From: NORP240 sp942492445
GTDB lineage: Bacteria > Pseudomonadota > Gammaproteobacteria > Pseudomonadales > Pseudohongiellaceae
Direction of reading: 5' to 3'
DNA: 64,000 nucleotides
NCBI GenBank assembly: GCA_942492445.1
Contig: CALOEW010000086.1
Span: 124,001 to 188,000 of the forward strand
Position numbers and translations under genes: made by a program. The notes beneath the pieces were generated by a model. It saw nothing but the letters and a program-made list of their open reading frames with translations, ran no database searches and was not told where the DNA came from. Of the stretch, positions 27,833 through 36,850 are shown piece by piece (the stretch's first letter is position 1; each line of letters begins with the position of its first letter).

Positions 27833-28924
27833 ATGGTAATGACATTGATCAACAATTTCTGGGACCTGGTCATTGAAAGTGCGCCCTGGCTGCTGGTCGG
27901 CTATCTGCTGGCTGGGGTCATCAAGCAGGTGATTCCAGCCAGCTGGGTGGAGAAGCAGCTTGCAAAGCCGGGTATCGGGTCTGTGATAAAGGGCGCCGTG
28001 ATCGGGGCACCGTTGCCTCTCTGCTCCTGTGGAGTGATACCTGCCGCCCTGGCGATCAGGAAAGCTGGCGCCTCCAAGGGTGCCACTGCTTCCTTCCTGG
28101 TAGCCACACCGGAGACTGGAGTCGATTCGATCTCCTATTCCTATGCCATTCTCGGGCCACTGTTCGCTATTGTGCGTCCGATCGGGGCGCTTGTAAGCGC
28201 GATCACAGCGGGAATCCTGGTTCGAGTTATGGATGTGGACGACAATCTGGTGGCGGAAAAGAAATCCTGCGGCAGCTGTTGCAGCGAGTCCGCTACGGCG
28301 TCTGTTCAACCTTCGTTGGGTGTCAAACTGAAATCCGCGTTGCAGTATGGGTACGGTCGCATGATTTCCGATACCGGGAAATGGCTTACCATCGGACTGG
28401 TCGCTGCCACGGTAATCACCACTTATGTTCCACAGTCTTTCTTCCTGCAATGGGGCGACGGATTGCTGGCCATGGTAATCATGATCGTGGTTGGTCTTCC
28501 GATGTATATCTGCGCCACGGCATCTACTCCGATAGCCGCCAGCCTGCTGTTTGCGGGTATTTCTCCGGGTGCAGCACTGGTATTCCTGTTGACCGGGCCG
28601 GCAACCAATGTGGCTACCATGGGGGTGATCAGAGAACAGCTTGGAAATCGCTCCCTTGTGGCCTACCTGATCGGTGTTATCTTCACGGCAATACTCTTCG
28701 GGCTGGGTCTGAATCATCTTTTCGAGGTATTTGACTGGTCGTTACAGCTGAATATGATGGCTCATGGTGAAAGCTGGCCATTGTGGCGACAGCTGGCTGC
28801 AGTCGTGCTTGCCGTACTGACTCTGCGGGTATTTCTGCAACCTTATCTGTCGCGACTGCTCAGTGGGTCCTCACGAAGCCAGCGCCGCCAGGAGGGAAAT
28901 TCAGGAATGATTCACCCCGGTTGA
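27833..28924 (+). CDS. SO_0444-type Cu/Zn efflux permease (ArsP/UPF0718 superfamily)
   Basis: 363 residues with about nine membrane helices. It has the family motif GAPLPLCSCGVIPAALAIRKAGASKGA near residues 58-85 and the later repeat VGLPMYICATASTPIAA, each with membrane-facing cysteines. A cytoplasmic linker holds the Cys cluster KKSCGSCC, a probable metal site. Members are associated with heavy-metal efflux. The gene follows the zntR-like gene by 44 bp and is probably its target. Arsenical export (ArsP) is an alternative, but no ars gene is nearby and the Cys-rich linker fits the SO_0444 group. Confidence 0.88.
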   Translation: MVMTLINNFWDLVIESAPWLLVGYLLAGVIKQVIPASWVEKQLAKPGIGSVIKGAVIGAPLPLCSCGVIPAALAIRKAGASKGATASFLVATPETGVDSISYSYAILGPLFAIVRPIGALVSAITAGILVRVMDVDDNLVAEKKSCGSCCSESATASVQPSLGVKLKSALQYGYGRMISDTGKWLTIGLVAATVITTYVPQSFFLQWGDGLLAMVIMIVVGLPMYICATASTPIAASLLFAGISPGAALVFLLTGPATNVATMGVIREQLGNRSLVAYLIGVIFTAILFGLGLNHLFEVFDWSLQLNMMAHGESWPLWRQLAAVVLAVLTLRVFLQPYLSRLLSGSSRSQRRQEGNSGMIHPG

Positions 28925-28940
28925 AGCAGGCCGTTGCGAA

Positions 28941-28983
28941 CCCGCAGACGGATTGCCGGGCATTGGGGTACGCAGTCTGCGGG
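28941..28983. terminator. Inverted repeat after the permease gene
   Basis: CCCGCAGAC (28941-28949) and GTCTGCGGG (28975-28983) pair over 9 bp with a 25-nt loop, in the gap before the next gene. No T tract, so termination is only a possibility. Confidence 0.3.
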
Positions 28984-29016
28984 CCTTGAAAACCGACGCA
29001 AGGAGAACGGTAATCC

Positions 29017-30159
29017 GTGTTCAGGAAACTGTTGTTCGGCCTTCCGGCTCTGATTCTGCTGTTGCTGATCTTACTGGGCGTAATGCTGATTACCACCTCG
29101 CCGACAGCACCGGATCCGGGTTCACAAAGTGCGGCCTGGCTCGACCCGGGTCTCCACCCCATAGCCTCGTCGGAGTTTGTGTTCGTCGATGACAGCCGGC
29201 CCACCGCTGCCAATGGTGAATTTTCCGGCACATCGCAACGGACTTTCCAGACCACGCTCTGGTACCCGACAGATGCAACGGGAGCTGTGCCACTGGTTGT
29301 CCACAGCCATGGTCTGGTATCGTCACGCAACGATCTGGAGTACCTGGCGCGACACCTTGCCAGTCATGGCTACGTGGTGGCTGCTGCCGACTTCCCCCTG
29401 ACCCATGCTGCCGCACCCGGCGGTCCCGAGCCGGCCGATGTGGTTAATCAACCGGCAGACGTCTCCTTTCTGATCGATTCGGTATTGTCCCTGGTAGGGA
29501 GTGAGAAGCCTTTCCCCGGCCTGATCGACCTGGATCGTATCGGTCTGATGGGGTATTCACTGGGTGGATTGACCACGGTAATGGCGACCTTTCACCCGAG
29601 GCTGCAAGACTCCCGGGTGGCAGCATCAGTATCCATCGCCGGACCGTCTGCGCCTTTTGGTGAGGAATTTTATCAGAACTCAGACATCCCGTTTCTTGCT
29701 GTGGCCGGAAGTGCGGATGCGCTGGTGGACTACAGCGCAAACGCGGCGCCGATTCCCGACCGGGTATCCTCGGGCGATCTGGTGACTGTAATCGGGGGTA
29801 CGCATCTCGGATTTGCCGGTCTTTCAGAACCCTTTCTGCGGTTTTTCGGGCAACCGGATTCGCTGGGATGCAATGCTGTGCTGGCAACGCTGGATGGGCG
29901 ATCGTTAAGCGACATTATTTTGATCGCAGCCTCAGAGGATGACGGAATAGTCGTCGATGAAGCAGTTCCGGGTGTTTGCGATACCCTGCCCACCATGGCA
30001 ACGGCTCACCCGGGTCGGCAGCAGATGATCACTTCAATAGCAGTATTAAGCTTTTTCGAGTCTGTTTTCGCGCTCCAGCCTCAGCGGCGTCTGGAGGCCC
30101 GCACCGAACTCGCCGTCCACCTGGGGGAGGATTTTGTCGAAGCGATGTTTACAGACTGA
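29017..30159 (+). CDS. Membrane-anchored or exported alpha/beta hydrolase, PAF-acetylhydrolase-like
   Basis: 380 residues. An N-terminal hydrophobic segment (LPALILLLLILLGVMLI) precedes the mature domain. The hydrolase core shows VVHSHGLVSSRNDLEYLARHLASHGY, nucleophile GYSLGGLTT (Ser near 190), acid Asp in GSADALVD, and His in GGTHLGFAG. This order and the HG-loop resemble platelet-activating-factor acetylhydrolase isoform II and related exported lipases. GTG 29017 is the start, with AAGGAG upstream. The natural substrate is not known. It stands between the metal permease and the convergent rhomboid gene. Confidence 0.85.
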   Translation: MFRKLLFGLPALILLLLILLGVMLITTSPTAPDPGSQSAAWLDPGLHPIASSEFVFVDDSRPTAANGEFSGTSQRTFQTTLWYPTDATGAVPLVVHSHGLVSSRNDLEYLARHLASHGYVVAAADFPLTHAAAPGGPEPADVVNQPADVSFLIDSVLSLVGSEKPFPGLIDLDRIGLMGYSLGGLTTVMATFHPRLQDSRVAASVSIAGPSAPFGEEFYQNSDIPFLAVAGSADALVDYSANAAPIPDRVSSGDLVTVIGGTHLGFAGLSEPFLRFFGQPDSLGCNAVLATLDGRSLSDIILIAASEDDGIVVDEAVPGVCDTLPTMATAHPGRQQMITSIAVLSFFESVFALQPQRRLEARTELAVHLGEDFVEAMFTD

Positions 30160-30184
30160 AAAACCTTGCGCCTTGCCCTGTCGG

Positions 30185-30979
30185 TTATAGCCGATGTTTA
30201 GTGCGGCGGTTTATCCTTTCCCAGCGCCGATGAGGAGAATGCTTCCGCCAGCCATGGTAAGGATGTCGCGCAAGCAGGCGGTGGTTCCGAAAACCGAAGC
30301 TTAACAGCGCACCTGCCGAAAAGCCGCCAACATGGGCCCAGAAAGCCACGCCCCCTCCCTGCCCGGTCACCGAAGTCAATCCCCCCAGAAGCTGGATCAG
30401 AAGCCAGTAGCCCAGCATCACCACCGCCGGCACGGCGACAGTGGTGACGAAGAATCCGAGAAAAACCAGCATATGTACCTGAACCCGGGGAAAGAGCAGA
30501 ATATAGGCGCCCATGACACCGCCTATGGCGCCTGAAGCCCCGACCATCGGAATTGCAGGATTGCTGGTGAAGAACAACTGCAGTCCGGCTGCAGCCAGGC
30601 CACATAGCAGGTAAAAGAAAACGAATCGTACGTGTCCCATGGCGTCTTCGACATTATTGCCAAACAGCCACAGAAACCACATGTTACCGATCAGGTGCAG
30701 CCAGCTGCCATGCAGGAACATGGATGAAATCAGAGTGAACCAGGCAGGCGAACTGCCGGTCTGGCAAACAGTATCCGGCCCGACCGGAAAGTTGCTCCCG
30801 GGTTGCAGGGTACCAAGCAGGTCTCCAGGGACCAGGGCATAACGGCAGACTGAAGTGGACAGAGCCGGTTCGGCGCCCATGCCCTGCAGCAGAATCCAGG
30901 CAACACAATTCAGAATTATTAACAGGATGGTGGTGAGGGGAGTCAGTATCTGGGGGTTATCGTCTCTGATAGGAATCAT
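30185..30979 (-). CDS. Rhomboid-family intramembrane serine protease
   Basis: 264 residues with six to seven membrane helices. The catalytic Ser is in GASGAIGG and the His in WAHVGGFSAG near the C-terminus, the standard Ser-His dyad. The L1-loop region HGSWLHLIGNMWFLWLFG, which follows an extended periplasmic loop, is typical. It cleaves membrane protein substrates in the inner membrane; targets are unknown. The N-terminal extension and the basic C-terminus (RRWERINRRTKHR) are cytosolic. It converges with the exported hydrolase. A copy of the dispersed repeat lies upstream of its start. Confidence 0.92.
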   Translation of the reverse strand: MIPIRDDNPQILTPLTTILLIILNCVAWILLQGMGAEPALSTSVCRYALVPGDLLGTLQPGSNFPVGPDTVCQTGSSPAWFTLISSMFLHGSWLHLIGNMWFLWLFGNNVEDAMGHVRFVFFYLLCGLAAAGLQLFFTSNPAIPMVGASGAIGGVMGAYILLFPRVQVHMLVFLGFFVTTVAVPAVVMLGYWLLIQLLGGLTSVTGQGGGVAFWAHVGGFSAGALLSFGFRNHRLLARHPYHGWRKHSPHRRWERINRRTKHRL

Positions 30980-31014
30980 GGCCGCAACATTATGACAGGA
31001 TTTCTGAAGTGTCA

Positions 31015-31047
31015 GGGAACCTCTGATCTAATCTCACAACACTCTGG
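31015..31047. repeat. Dispersed repeat, copy C (single arm plus core)
   Basis: GGGAACCTCTGAT followed by a core similar to copies A and B (CTCACAACACTCTGG). A clear right arm is lacking. It is located between the rhomboid gene and the following membrane gene. Confidence 0.6.
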
Positions 31048-31081
31048 CTTTCAGGAAAGCCGGAATCTGATTCGGCGCCGA

Positions 31082-31735
31082 TCAGTAGGTCTTTCGAAAC
31101 CAGGAGATATTGGCGGCCAGAAATATCAATAACAACGCGGTGGCAACCACCCCGAGCAGGGAGGAAATGTTCGCTATCAGGTTGGCAACACTGCTGCCTG
31201 AAAAGTAGGCAAGGGTGGAAATCATCTTGCCAAGTGTTGCAACAACGTAGCCGGTTGCCACGATCAGGGTAGGAATCCAGAAGACCGGCTGTGAGTTCAG
31301 CATTTCCGGTGAACGGTTTATGGTCACAAACGCCAGCGCCGCACTGAGAAACAACAGGGTTCCGACCAGCTCGGTGTAAGCGGACGTATCGAAGCCCGCG
31401 GCTATTGATGCCAGGACCCCGGGAGCCAGTATCGCCAGGTAGACCAGCAGTTGGGCGACCCAGTAGCCGAGTATCGGAAGCTTGTTGTTGGTGTAATGAA
31501 TCGCCAGCAAAACAAAAAACAACACAAAAAAAGTGTTCGAAATGATGTACATGCCGGTTGGGCCGAGTAGTGCCGAAAAGTGGAACACGAATGCCTGGAT
31601 ACCGTAGTGAAGTAAACCTGCAAGCAGTGCCAGCGTCAGAAGCCGGGTAGACTGCCTGCCCTCGGTGGCGAGAAAGAACCGGTAAATTACCAATCCCAGC
31701 AATATAAGTGTGACTAGCAGGTGAGCAAATTTCAT
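31082..31735 (-). CDS. Polytopic membrane protein of unknown function
   Basis: 217 residues from ATG 31735 (an upstream ATG at 31774 would add 13 polar residues). About seven hydrophobic helices in close succession, for example LVTLILLGLVIYRFF, ISNTFFVLFFVLLAI and VVATALLLIFLAANI, separated by short loops. No catalytic motif or family signature is recognised. It has no clear operon link to the rhomboid gene or the DUF2272 gene. Confidence 0.6.
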   Translation of the reverse strand: MKFAHLLVTLILLGLVIYRFFLATEGRQSTRLLTLALLAGLLHYGIQAFVFHFSALLGPTGMYIISNTFFVLFFVLLAIHYTNNKLPILGYWVAQLLVYLAILAPGVLASIAAGFDTSAYTELVGTLLFLSAALAFVTINRSPEMLNSQPVFWIPTLIVATGYVVATLGKMISTLAYFSGSSVANLIANISSLLGVVATALLLIFLAANISWFRKTY

Positions 31736-31921
31736 TGCTGGCAGAGTGACCTGATTGCTGCAACAGGGAACCATTACGGAACCGCTGAAATTACATGGGT
31801 GTGGTTTACTCAGGGCCTGCCCACTCTGATCAGAATTCCCTGATGTCCGGCCTCCAGTATACCTTAAAGTAAAGAGTTTTCGTGCCTGAAAATTTGGTGG
31901 TTTTCGGTGCGGGAGTACTGT

Positions 31922-32950
31922 TCAACAGTGACTGGCAGGGGTTTTACCGGCCGAGTGTGGTTTTGTCAATGCTGCCAGGCTGTCCGGTGCAGTGCAACTG
32001 ATTGCCTGCATGGTCGGACTGAGTGAGAGCGCATCGAGAGAGACTGGATCTGCATTCAGTTTCAGGTGGGCAAAAATCCGGCTACTGCCAAAAGGCGCCG
32101 GTACGATAAGGCCTTCTGCGTCCCTGGCGGCGGGCAGCAGTTTCATGCCGACGGTGCCCCTGACGTTGCCACCGATAACGTCGAAGGCCGGCATCTGCTC
32201 GTCCACCCGCACTACGATGTCGCAATGGGTTCTTGCACCAGCTCCCAGGTGTGCACGGCGCTCTGCGAGAGAGTGGTAAGAGGGGCGGCTGCCTCGACAC
32301 AATAAATCGCCGGGCAAAACTGGTTGTTCGCCCAGGTCGTAAGCAACATAGGCTTTCGACTGGGTCGGGGTCTCCCGGGCAAGAATAGCCTGATCGATAT
32401 AGGTGTGATGAGCAATGGCCCTGGCAAAACGGTCTTCGTCTCCCAGACCGCTTTCACACATGACCCAGGAGATGAATGCGGCAGACCAGGGATCCCGCCA
32501 GCGTGCAGACAATCCCAATGTTTCCCACCTTTCGTTCTGTCGTTGCAGAATCCAGCTGCTGTCAGGAGCAGCCGCCCAGTAGCCCGCTATTCGGTCTGCC
32601 ACCCGCACAGCGAGCTCAGGGTCCAGTAGTGACCAGCGGCGACGGTCGGTTTGGTTCCTGCTGGATGTCTGTTCGATGGTGTAATCGAGCCTGGTGAATC
32701 CGAAATAGGCCCATTCCTGTACTGCGGCATCTACAATCTGCTGACGATCCGGTCGACCCGCCAGGTTGCTGCAGCTGCGGTCCTTAATGCGTAAATTGCC
32801 CGGCGTACCGGAAACGCGTTTCGAGGGAGCCCTCACGCTCAGCTCGTAGTCCGGCAGCCGTGTACCCGGTTGTATCCGCTGGGCTTCGGCGGCACCGGAA
32901 AGGATCAGGACAAGACTCAGGCAGCAGCCCAGGGTTTGAGGAATTGACAT
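31922..32950 (-). CDS. Exported DUF2272-domain protein
   Basis: 342 residues starting with a signal peptide (TLGCCLSLVLILSGAAEA). The central part has DPWSAAFISWVMCESGLG and FARAIAHHTYIDQAI, the characteristic segments of the DUF2272 family, which has an NlpC/P60-like fold by general annotation but no proven activity. Both halves are polar and beta-rich. It may act on peptidoglycan in the periplasm, but this is inference. A degenerate half MITE lies immediately upstream. Confidence 0.8.
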   Translation of the reverse strand: MSIPQTLGCCLSLVLILSGAAEAQRIQPGTRLPDYELSVRAPSKRVSGTPGNLRIKDRSCSNLAGRPDRQQIVDAAVQEWAYFGFTRLDYTIEQTSSRNQTDRRRWSLLDPELAVRVADRIAGYWAAAPDSSWILQRQNERWETLGLSARWRDPWSAAFISWVMCESGLGDEDRFARAIAHHTYIDQAILARETPTQSKAYVAYDLGEQPVLPGDLLCRGSRPSYHSLAERRAHLGAGARTHCDIVVRVDEQMPAFDVIGGNVRGTVGMKLLPAARDAEGLIVPAPFGSSRIFAHLKLNADPVSLDALSLSPTMQAISCTAPDSLAALTKPHSAGKTPASHC

Positions 32951-32970
32951 GGCAATTGGCGGGAATACCC

Positions 32971-33011
32971 GGCAGGCTGTTGAAAAGCTAATGGGCTTGC
33001 TGGCATGACTT
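32971..33011. repeat. Degenerate half of the MITE-like element
   Basis: GCAGGCTGTTGAAAA at 32972-32986, followed by CTAATGGGCTTGC, matches the left end of the element at 17734 (GCAGGCTGTTGAAAA...CTATTGCGCTTGC). No partner end is present nearby. Confidence 0.65.
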
Positions 33012-33028
33012 GAAAAAGGGCTCCGCGG

Positions 33029-33571
33029 TCAACGGGCAATCCTGGTCATCTTGGACCCTTCAAATGTCAGGTTGTACATGAATCCGCGATTGGAAAAAAT
33101 AAAGCCGATTATGGGGTCCTGGATGGAATTGGAACTGATTTCCTCGGCGGCGCCGAACTCGATCAGGGCTACGCTGCCGTCCACACCTGCCTCCCAGCCA
33201 TTGCTGTTACGAAACCTCTCAAGTGCCTGTTCGTCCATAAACAGCACCACCTGGGATTTTACCTGGGCACCGAACTGGAAACCGATAGATGCCGATGCGA
33301 TGTTGTAGTAGGCTACCGGCTCCCCGGCAACCAGCAGAGAGCCCTCGCCGTACTCACCGCCAACTCCGATTCCGGCTTTCAGCACTTTCGGAAAGACAAG
33401 AATGCCCGCCGCATCGTCCGCGAGAATCTTCCCGGCCCGGGATTTCTCGTAAAATTCCTCGAGTGCAACCCGGACATTGGCGTCGATCTCCGCCTTGGAG
33501 TCGGCCAGAGACACAGAGGGGAAAATGGTGACCAACGCTGCCAGAAACAGAAATTTTACTTGCTGGGTCAT
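33029..33571 (-). CDS. Exported SYLF-domain (YSC84-like) lipid-binding protein
   Basis: 180 residues with a signal peptide from MTQQVKFLFLAALVTIFPSVSLA. The SYLF domain occupies most of the mature protein, with GGEYGEGSLLV, YYNIASASIGFQFGAQ and a C-terminal FEGSKMTRI. SYLF proteins bind phosphoinositides or lipids in eukaryotes and are common exported proteins in gammaproteobacteria with unsettled function. The frame opens at 33643, but the 24 extra residues are not signal-like, so ATG 33571 is chosen. Confidence 0.87.
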   Translation of the reverse strand: MTQQVKFLFLAALVTIFPSVSLADSKAEIDANVRVALEEFYEKSRAGKILADDAAGILVFPKVLKAGIGVGGEYGEGSLLVAGEPVAYYNIASASIGFQFGAQVKSQVVLFMDEQALERFRNSNGWEAGVDGSVALIEFGAAEEISSNSIQDPIIGFIFSNRGFMYNLTFEGSKMTRIAR

Positions 33572-33742
33572 GATGTCAGTTCCGAAGCAGAAAACAACAC
33601 CACAAGTATTCACCATCAGCAACGGAGAGGTCAACATCGGCACCGTCTGTCACCACAAACAGTCGGACAAAAGCCAGGACAGTGCCATGTTTGTTCAGAG
33701 GTTCGTTAGGGATATCCTGGCTCAGCGGCAGCAGGATTGTGG

Positions 33743-34102
33743 TCAGACCAGCACGATGTCTCCACGCATGCTGTACAATACGAACAACACCTCCTCCTGC
33801 TCCCTCTGGCCGATTCGGTTCTTCTGCAGTGCCTTCAGGGCATCGTCCAGCACTGCCATGAATTCAGTGGCGCAGATATTCATTCCCTTATGAGTTGCCA
33901 GCATGTCCTTACCCTCGTAGACGGCCGGACCACCGGTGCCGCTGATAAAGAAAGTGGCTGCTCCGTGTTTGAGCTTGTCGACATCGGAATTGGCGAAGCG
34001 AGTGGCAATAGCCGGATTGGCCAGGTGGATGTCTACCAGGTCACTCGCAATCCTGGTAATTCCCTCGGTTCCACCAAGACGGTTATAAAGCGAATCAGGC
34101 AT
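33743..34102 (-). CDS. Group I truncated haemoglobin
   Basis: 119 residues, the length typical of group I (trHbN) globins, with N-terminal LYNRLGGTEGITRIA, the motif FFISGTGGPAVYEGKDM and proximal His71 in THKGMNI. These globins bind O2 or NO and often detoxify NO. The usual Phe-Tyr at B9-B10 is replaced by Leu-Val (SDLVDIHLANP), so the distal Tyr that stabilises bound ligand is missing. It is divergent from the SARP-type regulator, with a dispersed-repeat copy in the shared upstream region. Confidence 0.88.
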   Translation of the reverse strand: MPDSLYNRLGGTEGITRIASDLVDIHLANPAIATRFANSDVDKLKHGAATFFISGTGGPAVYEGKDMLATHKGMNICATEFMAVLDDALKALQKNRIGQREQEEVLFVLYSMRGDIVLV

Positions 34103-34122
34103 AATATTCTCCAGTTAAGAAC

Positions 34123-34166
34123 CAGGGAGCCTCTGAGTAGCTCCACAATCGATCAGAAGTTCCCTG
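34123..34166. repeat. Dispersed inverted repeat, copy D
   Basis: CAGGGAGCCTCTGA (34123-34136) and TCAGAAGTTCCCTG (34153-34166) are imperfect inverted arms around GTAGCTCCACAATCGA. It lies in the divergent promoter region between the globin and the regulator. Confidence 0.7.
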
Positions 34167-34268
34167 AGCATAGGGTAGCTTGCGTCAATATCTCGTTGAC
34201 CCGAATGTACTCGTCTAATTGTCTGCCTGTGGCGTGTGAACAGGCGTTGAAATGCACGTTGGAAGGCC

Positions 34269-36263
34269 ATGGATACTGAGATTTCCCTAGAAGTTGCACT
34301 GGTCGGCGAACTACAGCTCCTGATGAACGGGAAGGCTGTTGAGCTGCCTCGATCCCGCAAGACCCGGGCCCTTTTGACCTTCCTGGCGCTGGAAAATCGA
34401 ATGGTGGGTCGCCCGGAGCTTTGTGAGTTGCTTTGGGAAGGCAGCGATGACCCCAGAGCGGCGCTGCGCTGGAGTCTGTCCCGATTGAGATCCACGGTCG
34501 GTGGTTCGGCGTTGCAGTTACTGGCAATAGACAGGGACTCGATAGGTATCGACTCGTCAAGTGTTGTCGTGGACATCAACAGGATCCGTGAGCTTCTCGA
34601 TGAAGTGGGTGAGACTCCCGACCTGGAACAGCTGCTCGTGCTGGAAGCACGCTTTGCTTCGGACCCCCTGAGTGAATTGGTCGACACCGGAGGCATTGGC
34701 TTCAATATTTGGCTCGAATCTGCAAGCGCCAGCATCAGGCAGCTGCATGCGCGGCTGGTGCAGCAGTTGCTTTGCCGCGGTGATCTGAGCGGGGAGAGGC
34801 GTCTGAATCTCGCCGGTCGCTACCTTGGCAATAACCCGTTAAACGATGACGCCAATGGGAGTTACCTGCGGGAGCTGATCAGACAGCGGGGTACAAGTGT
34901 CGCCCGCAAAGCGTTCCACTCTATTCTGGGAAAATATCGCCAGGAAGGGCAATGCACTCACGCGCTGGTTTCCAGCTGGCGGGAACTGGGCAGTGCCCGG
35001 GCTTCGAGCATACTGCCTGACAGAAACCCTGTAAGCGAGAATTGCGCGCCATGGCCCGATCTGCCTGAGAAGCCATCGATCGCTGTGCTTGATTTTCTCT
35101 GCGTCGGCGATCACGACCTGGGCAATGTACTGGCTCGGGGGCTTACCGTCGATCTGAATTCAAGACTTGCCGGATTCCCTGGGTTCTTTGTCATCTCGAG
35201 AGAATCTTCCGCAAGATTTGCTGCACAGGCATTTTCTCCCAGAGGCATCGGGCAGTGTCTGGGGGTCAGGTATCTTTTAACGGGCTCGACGCAGCGATGG
35301 GATCGCCGGGTCAGAGTTACAGTAAGCCTTCATGATGCCATCAACGAAAATGAAATCTGGTCCGAGCACTATGATCGGTGGCTTGATGATCTATTCGATG
35401 TGCAGGACGACATTACCGGTGAAGTAATAGCAGCCATCGAGCCTGCTATAGAATCGGCGGAGGCGAGACGTTCACTGTTGAAGCAGCCTGAAAATCTCAA
35501 TGCCTGGGAATATTTCCATCGTGGCCTGTGGCACTGCTACCATTTTCTGCCCGGAGAGATCGAGAAAGCAAGCAGAATGTTTGCCAGTGCTACGGCGCTC
35601 GATCCAAATTTTTCACGGGAGCACGCCGGACTTTCCTTTACACATTTTTCCCGGGCATTTCTTAACAGCGCCGACGATGTGGATAGCGAGATCGCCTGCT
35701 CCGTGGATTCCGGAAAGGCAAGTGTGGCGCTCGACTCCCGGGATTCAATGGCTCACTGGTCACTGGGGCGCGCACTGTTTCTGTCCCGACAGCATGATCA
35801 GGCATTAGCCTCCATAGACCGGTCCCTGGATATCAATCCCAACTATGCTCAGGGTCATTATGCCAGGGGGTTCATAGGAATTCATGCCGGCCAGGATGAA
35901 CTATCCCTGTCTCACCTTGACTCGGCTCAGCGCCTCAGTCCGTTCGACCCTCTGCTTTTCGCCATGAAGTCAAGCCGCGGAATTTCGCTGGCGCACCAGG
36001 GTCGGTTCGAGGAAGCTGTGAGCTGGGCACTGAGAGCGACTCAGGAACCCAACGCGCATTTCCATATTTACGCAATTGCGGCAGCCTGCCTTGAACTGGC
36101 AGGGCGCACTGCGGAGGCCCGGGACAAAGCCTGCTGGGTCCTGCGTAACAGGCCGGATTTCAATCTGGCTGTTTTCAAACGCAGTTTCCCGCACAAATGC
36201 GAGGAGCAGAGAAAACACCTTCTCGATGCCCTGCAACGGGCGGGGATTCCGGGAGTGGCTTGA
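34269..36263 (+). CDS. SARP-like transcriptional regulator with TolB/FlgO-like and TPR domains
   Basis: 664 residues. The N-terminus (about 5-100) is an OmpR/SARP-type winged helix (RKTRALLTFLALENRMVGRPELCELLW, then RWSLSRLRSTV). It is followed by a BTAD-like helical region to about 260. The middle (about 270-390) is the FlgO/TolB-N-like domain seen in many adenylate-cyclase-like regulators (KPSIAVLDF, YLLTGSTQRWDRRVRVTVSL, WSEHYDRWLDDLFDVQDDI). The C-terminal half is TPR repeats (HWSLGRALFLSRQHDQALA, GHYARGFIGIHAG). No membrane helix is obvious. Target genes are unknown; the divergent truncated globin is the nearest candidate. ATG 34269 follows GGAAGG. Confidence 0.85.
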   Translation: MDTEISLEVALVGELQLLMNGKAVELPRSRKTRALLTFLALENRMVGRPELCELLWEGSDDPRAALRWSLSRLRSTVGGSALQLLAIDRDSIGIDSSSVVVDINRIRELLDEVGETPDLEQLLVLEARFASDPLSELVDTGGIGFNIWLESASASIRQLHARLVQQLLCRGDLSGERRLNLAGRYLGNNPLNDDANGSYLRELIRQRGTSVARKAFHSILGKYRQEGQCTHALVSSWRELGSARASSILPDRNPVSENCAPWPDLPEKPSIAVLDFLCVGDHDLGNVLARGLTVDLNSRLAGFPGFFVISRESSARFAAQAFSPRGIGQCLGVRYLLTGSTQRWDRRVRVTVSLHDAINENEIWSEHYDRWLDDLFDVQDDITGEVIAAIEPAIESAEARRSLLKQPENLNAWEYFHRGLWHCYHFLPGEIEKASRMFASATALDPNFSREHAGLSFTHFSRAFLNSADDVDSEIACSVDSGKASVALDSRDSMAHWSLGRALFLSRQHDQALASIDRSLDINPNYAQGHYARGFIGIHAGQDELSLSHLDSAQRLSPFDPLLFAMKSSRGISLAHQGRFEEAVSWALRATQEPNAHFHIYAIAAACLELAGRTAEARDKACWVLRNRPDFNLAVFKRSFPHKCEEQRKHLLDALQRAGIPGVA

Positions 36264-36435
36264 GTCTGGTACCCTGTCCCGGAGCGGTTGTTTGCTTTCG
36301 CTCCTTTCCGGATCAGTCTGACCCAGGTGTTTGTTTCCCGCCCCTCGTCCGGAAAGTTAAGGCATGTAATTTGCAGCCTGTTTCATCGATAGTTTCCAGT
36401 CAATTCTTGTAACCAGAAATTTTCCGGAGTGCGTC

Positions 36436-36636
36436 ATGAACATGCAGGAAATCCGAGGTATTGCCAAACAGATGGGGATCACTTCCAGCAACAAACCAAA
36501 GACAGAACTTATACGGCTGATTCAAGCCTCTGAAGGCAATTTTGAGTGCTTCGCCACTGCCAGGGACGGAACTTGCGACCAGCTCGATTGCCTGTGGCGT
36601 AAGGACTGTTTCGCCATGTCCAGGCGGACACACTGA
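36436..36636 (+). CDS. Small SAP/Rho-N-like protein
   Basis: 66 residues. MNMQEIRGIAKQMGI...SSNKPKTELIRLIQASEG is a SAP-like helix-extended-helix, as in Rho N-terminal and related small nucleic-acid-binding proteins. The C-terminal part, FECFATARDGTCDQLDCLWRKDCF, holds four Cys. Proteins with this two-part structure occur widely in proteobacteria without known function. GGAG lies 7 nt before ATG 36436. The cysteines may bind metal; that is inference. Confidence 0.72.
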   Translation: MNMQEIRGIAKQMGITSSNKPKTELIRLIQASEGNFECFATARDGTCDQLDCLWRKDCFAMSRRTH

Positions 36637-36787
36637 TTCCCTGGCTGGCGAGCTCTGTCGCGGTTACCGATATCGCGCACCAAGTTGGCCATAGTCGCGA
36701 TTTCCCTGTTTGAACAGGGTGCAGGGGGCGCAAGACCGCCGTCTGGCCCCAGTTGCGGAAAGGGGATTGAGGCCGCTATCGGGTCGA

Positions 36788-36850
36788 GTTAAGAGACCTC
36801 TGAATCAGCAGGGTAATGCCCTGGCGTTGTTTATTCAGCGGTTACGTTAG
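36788..36850. repeat. Dispersed inverted repeat, copy E
   Basis: TTAAGAGACCTCTGAAT (left) and ATTCAGCGGTTACGTTAG (right) flank an inner hairpin CAGGG-TAAT-GCCCTG. It covers the last codons and stop of the membrane gene following tamB. Confidence 0.65.
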
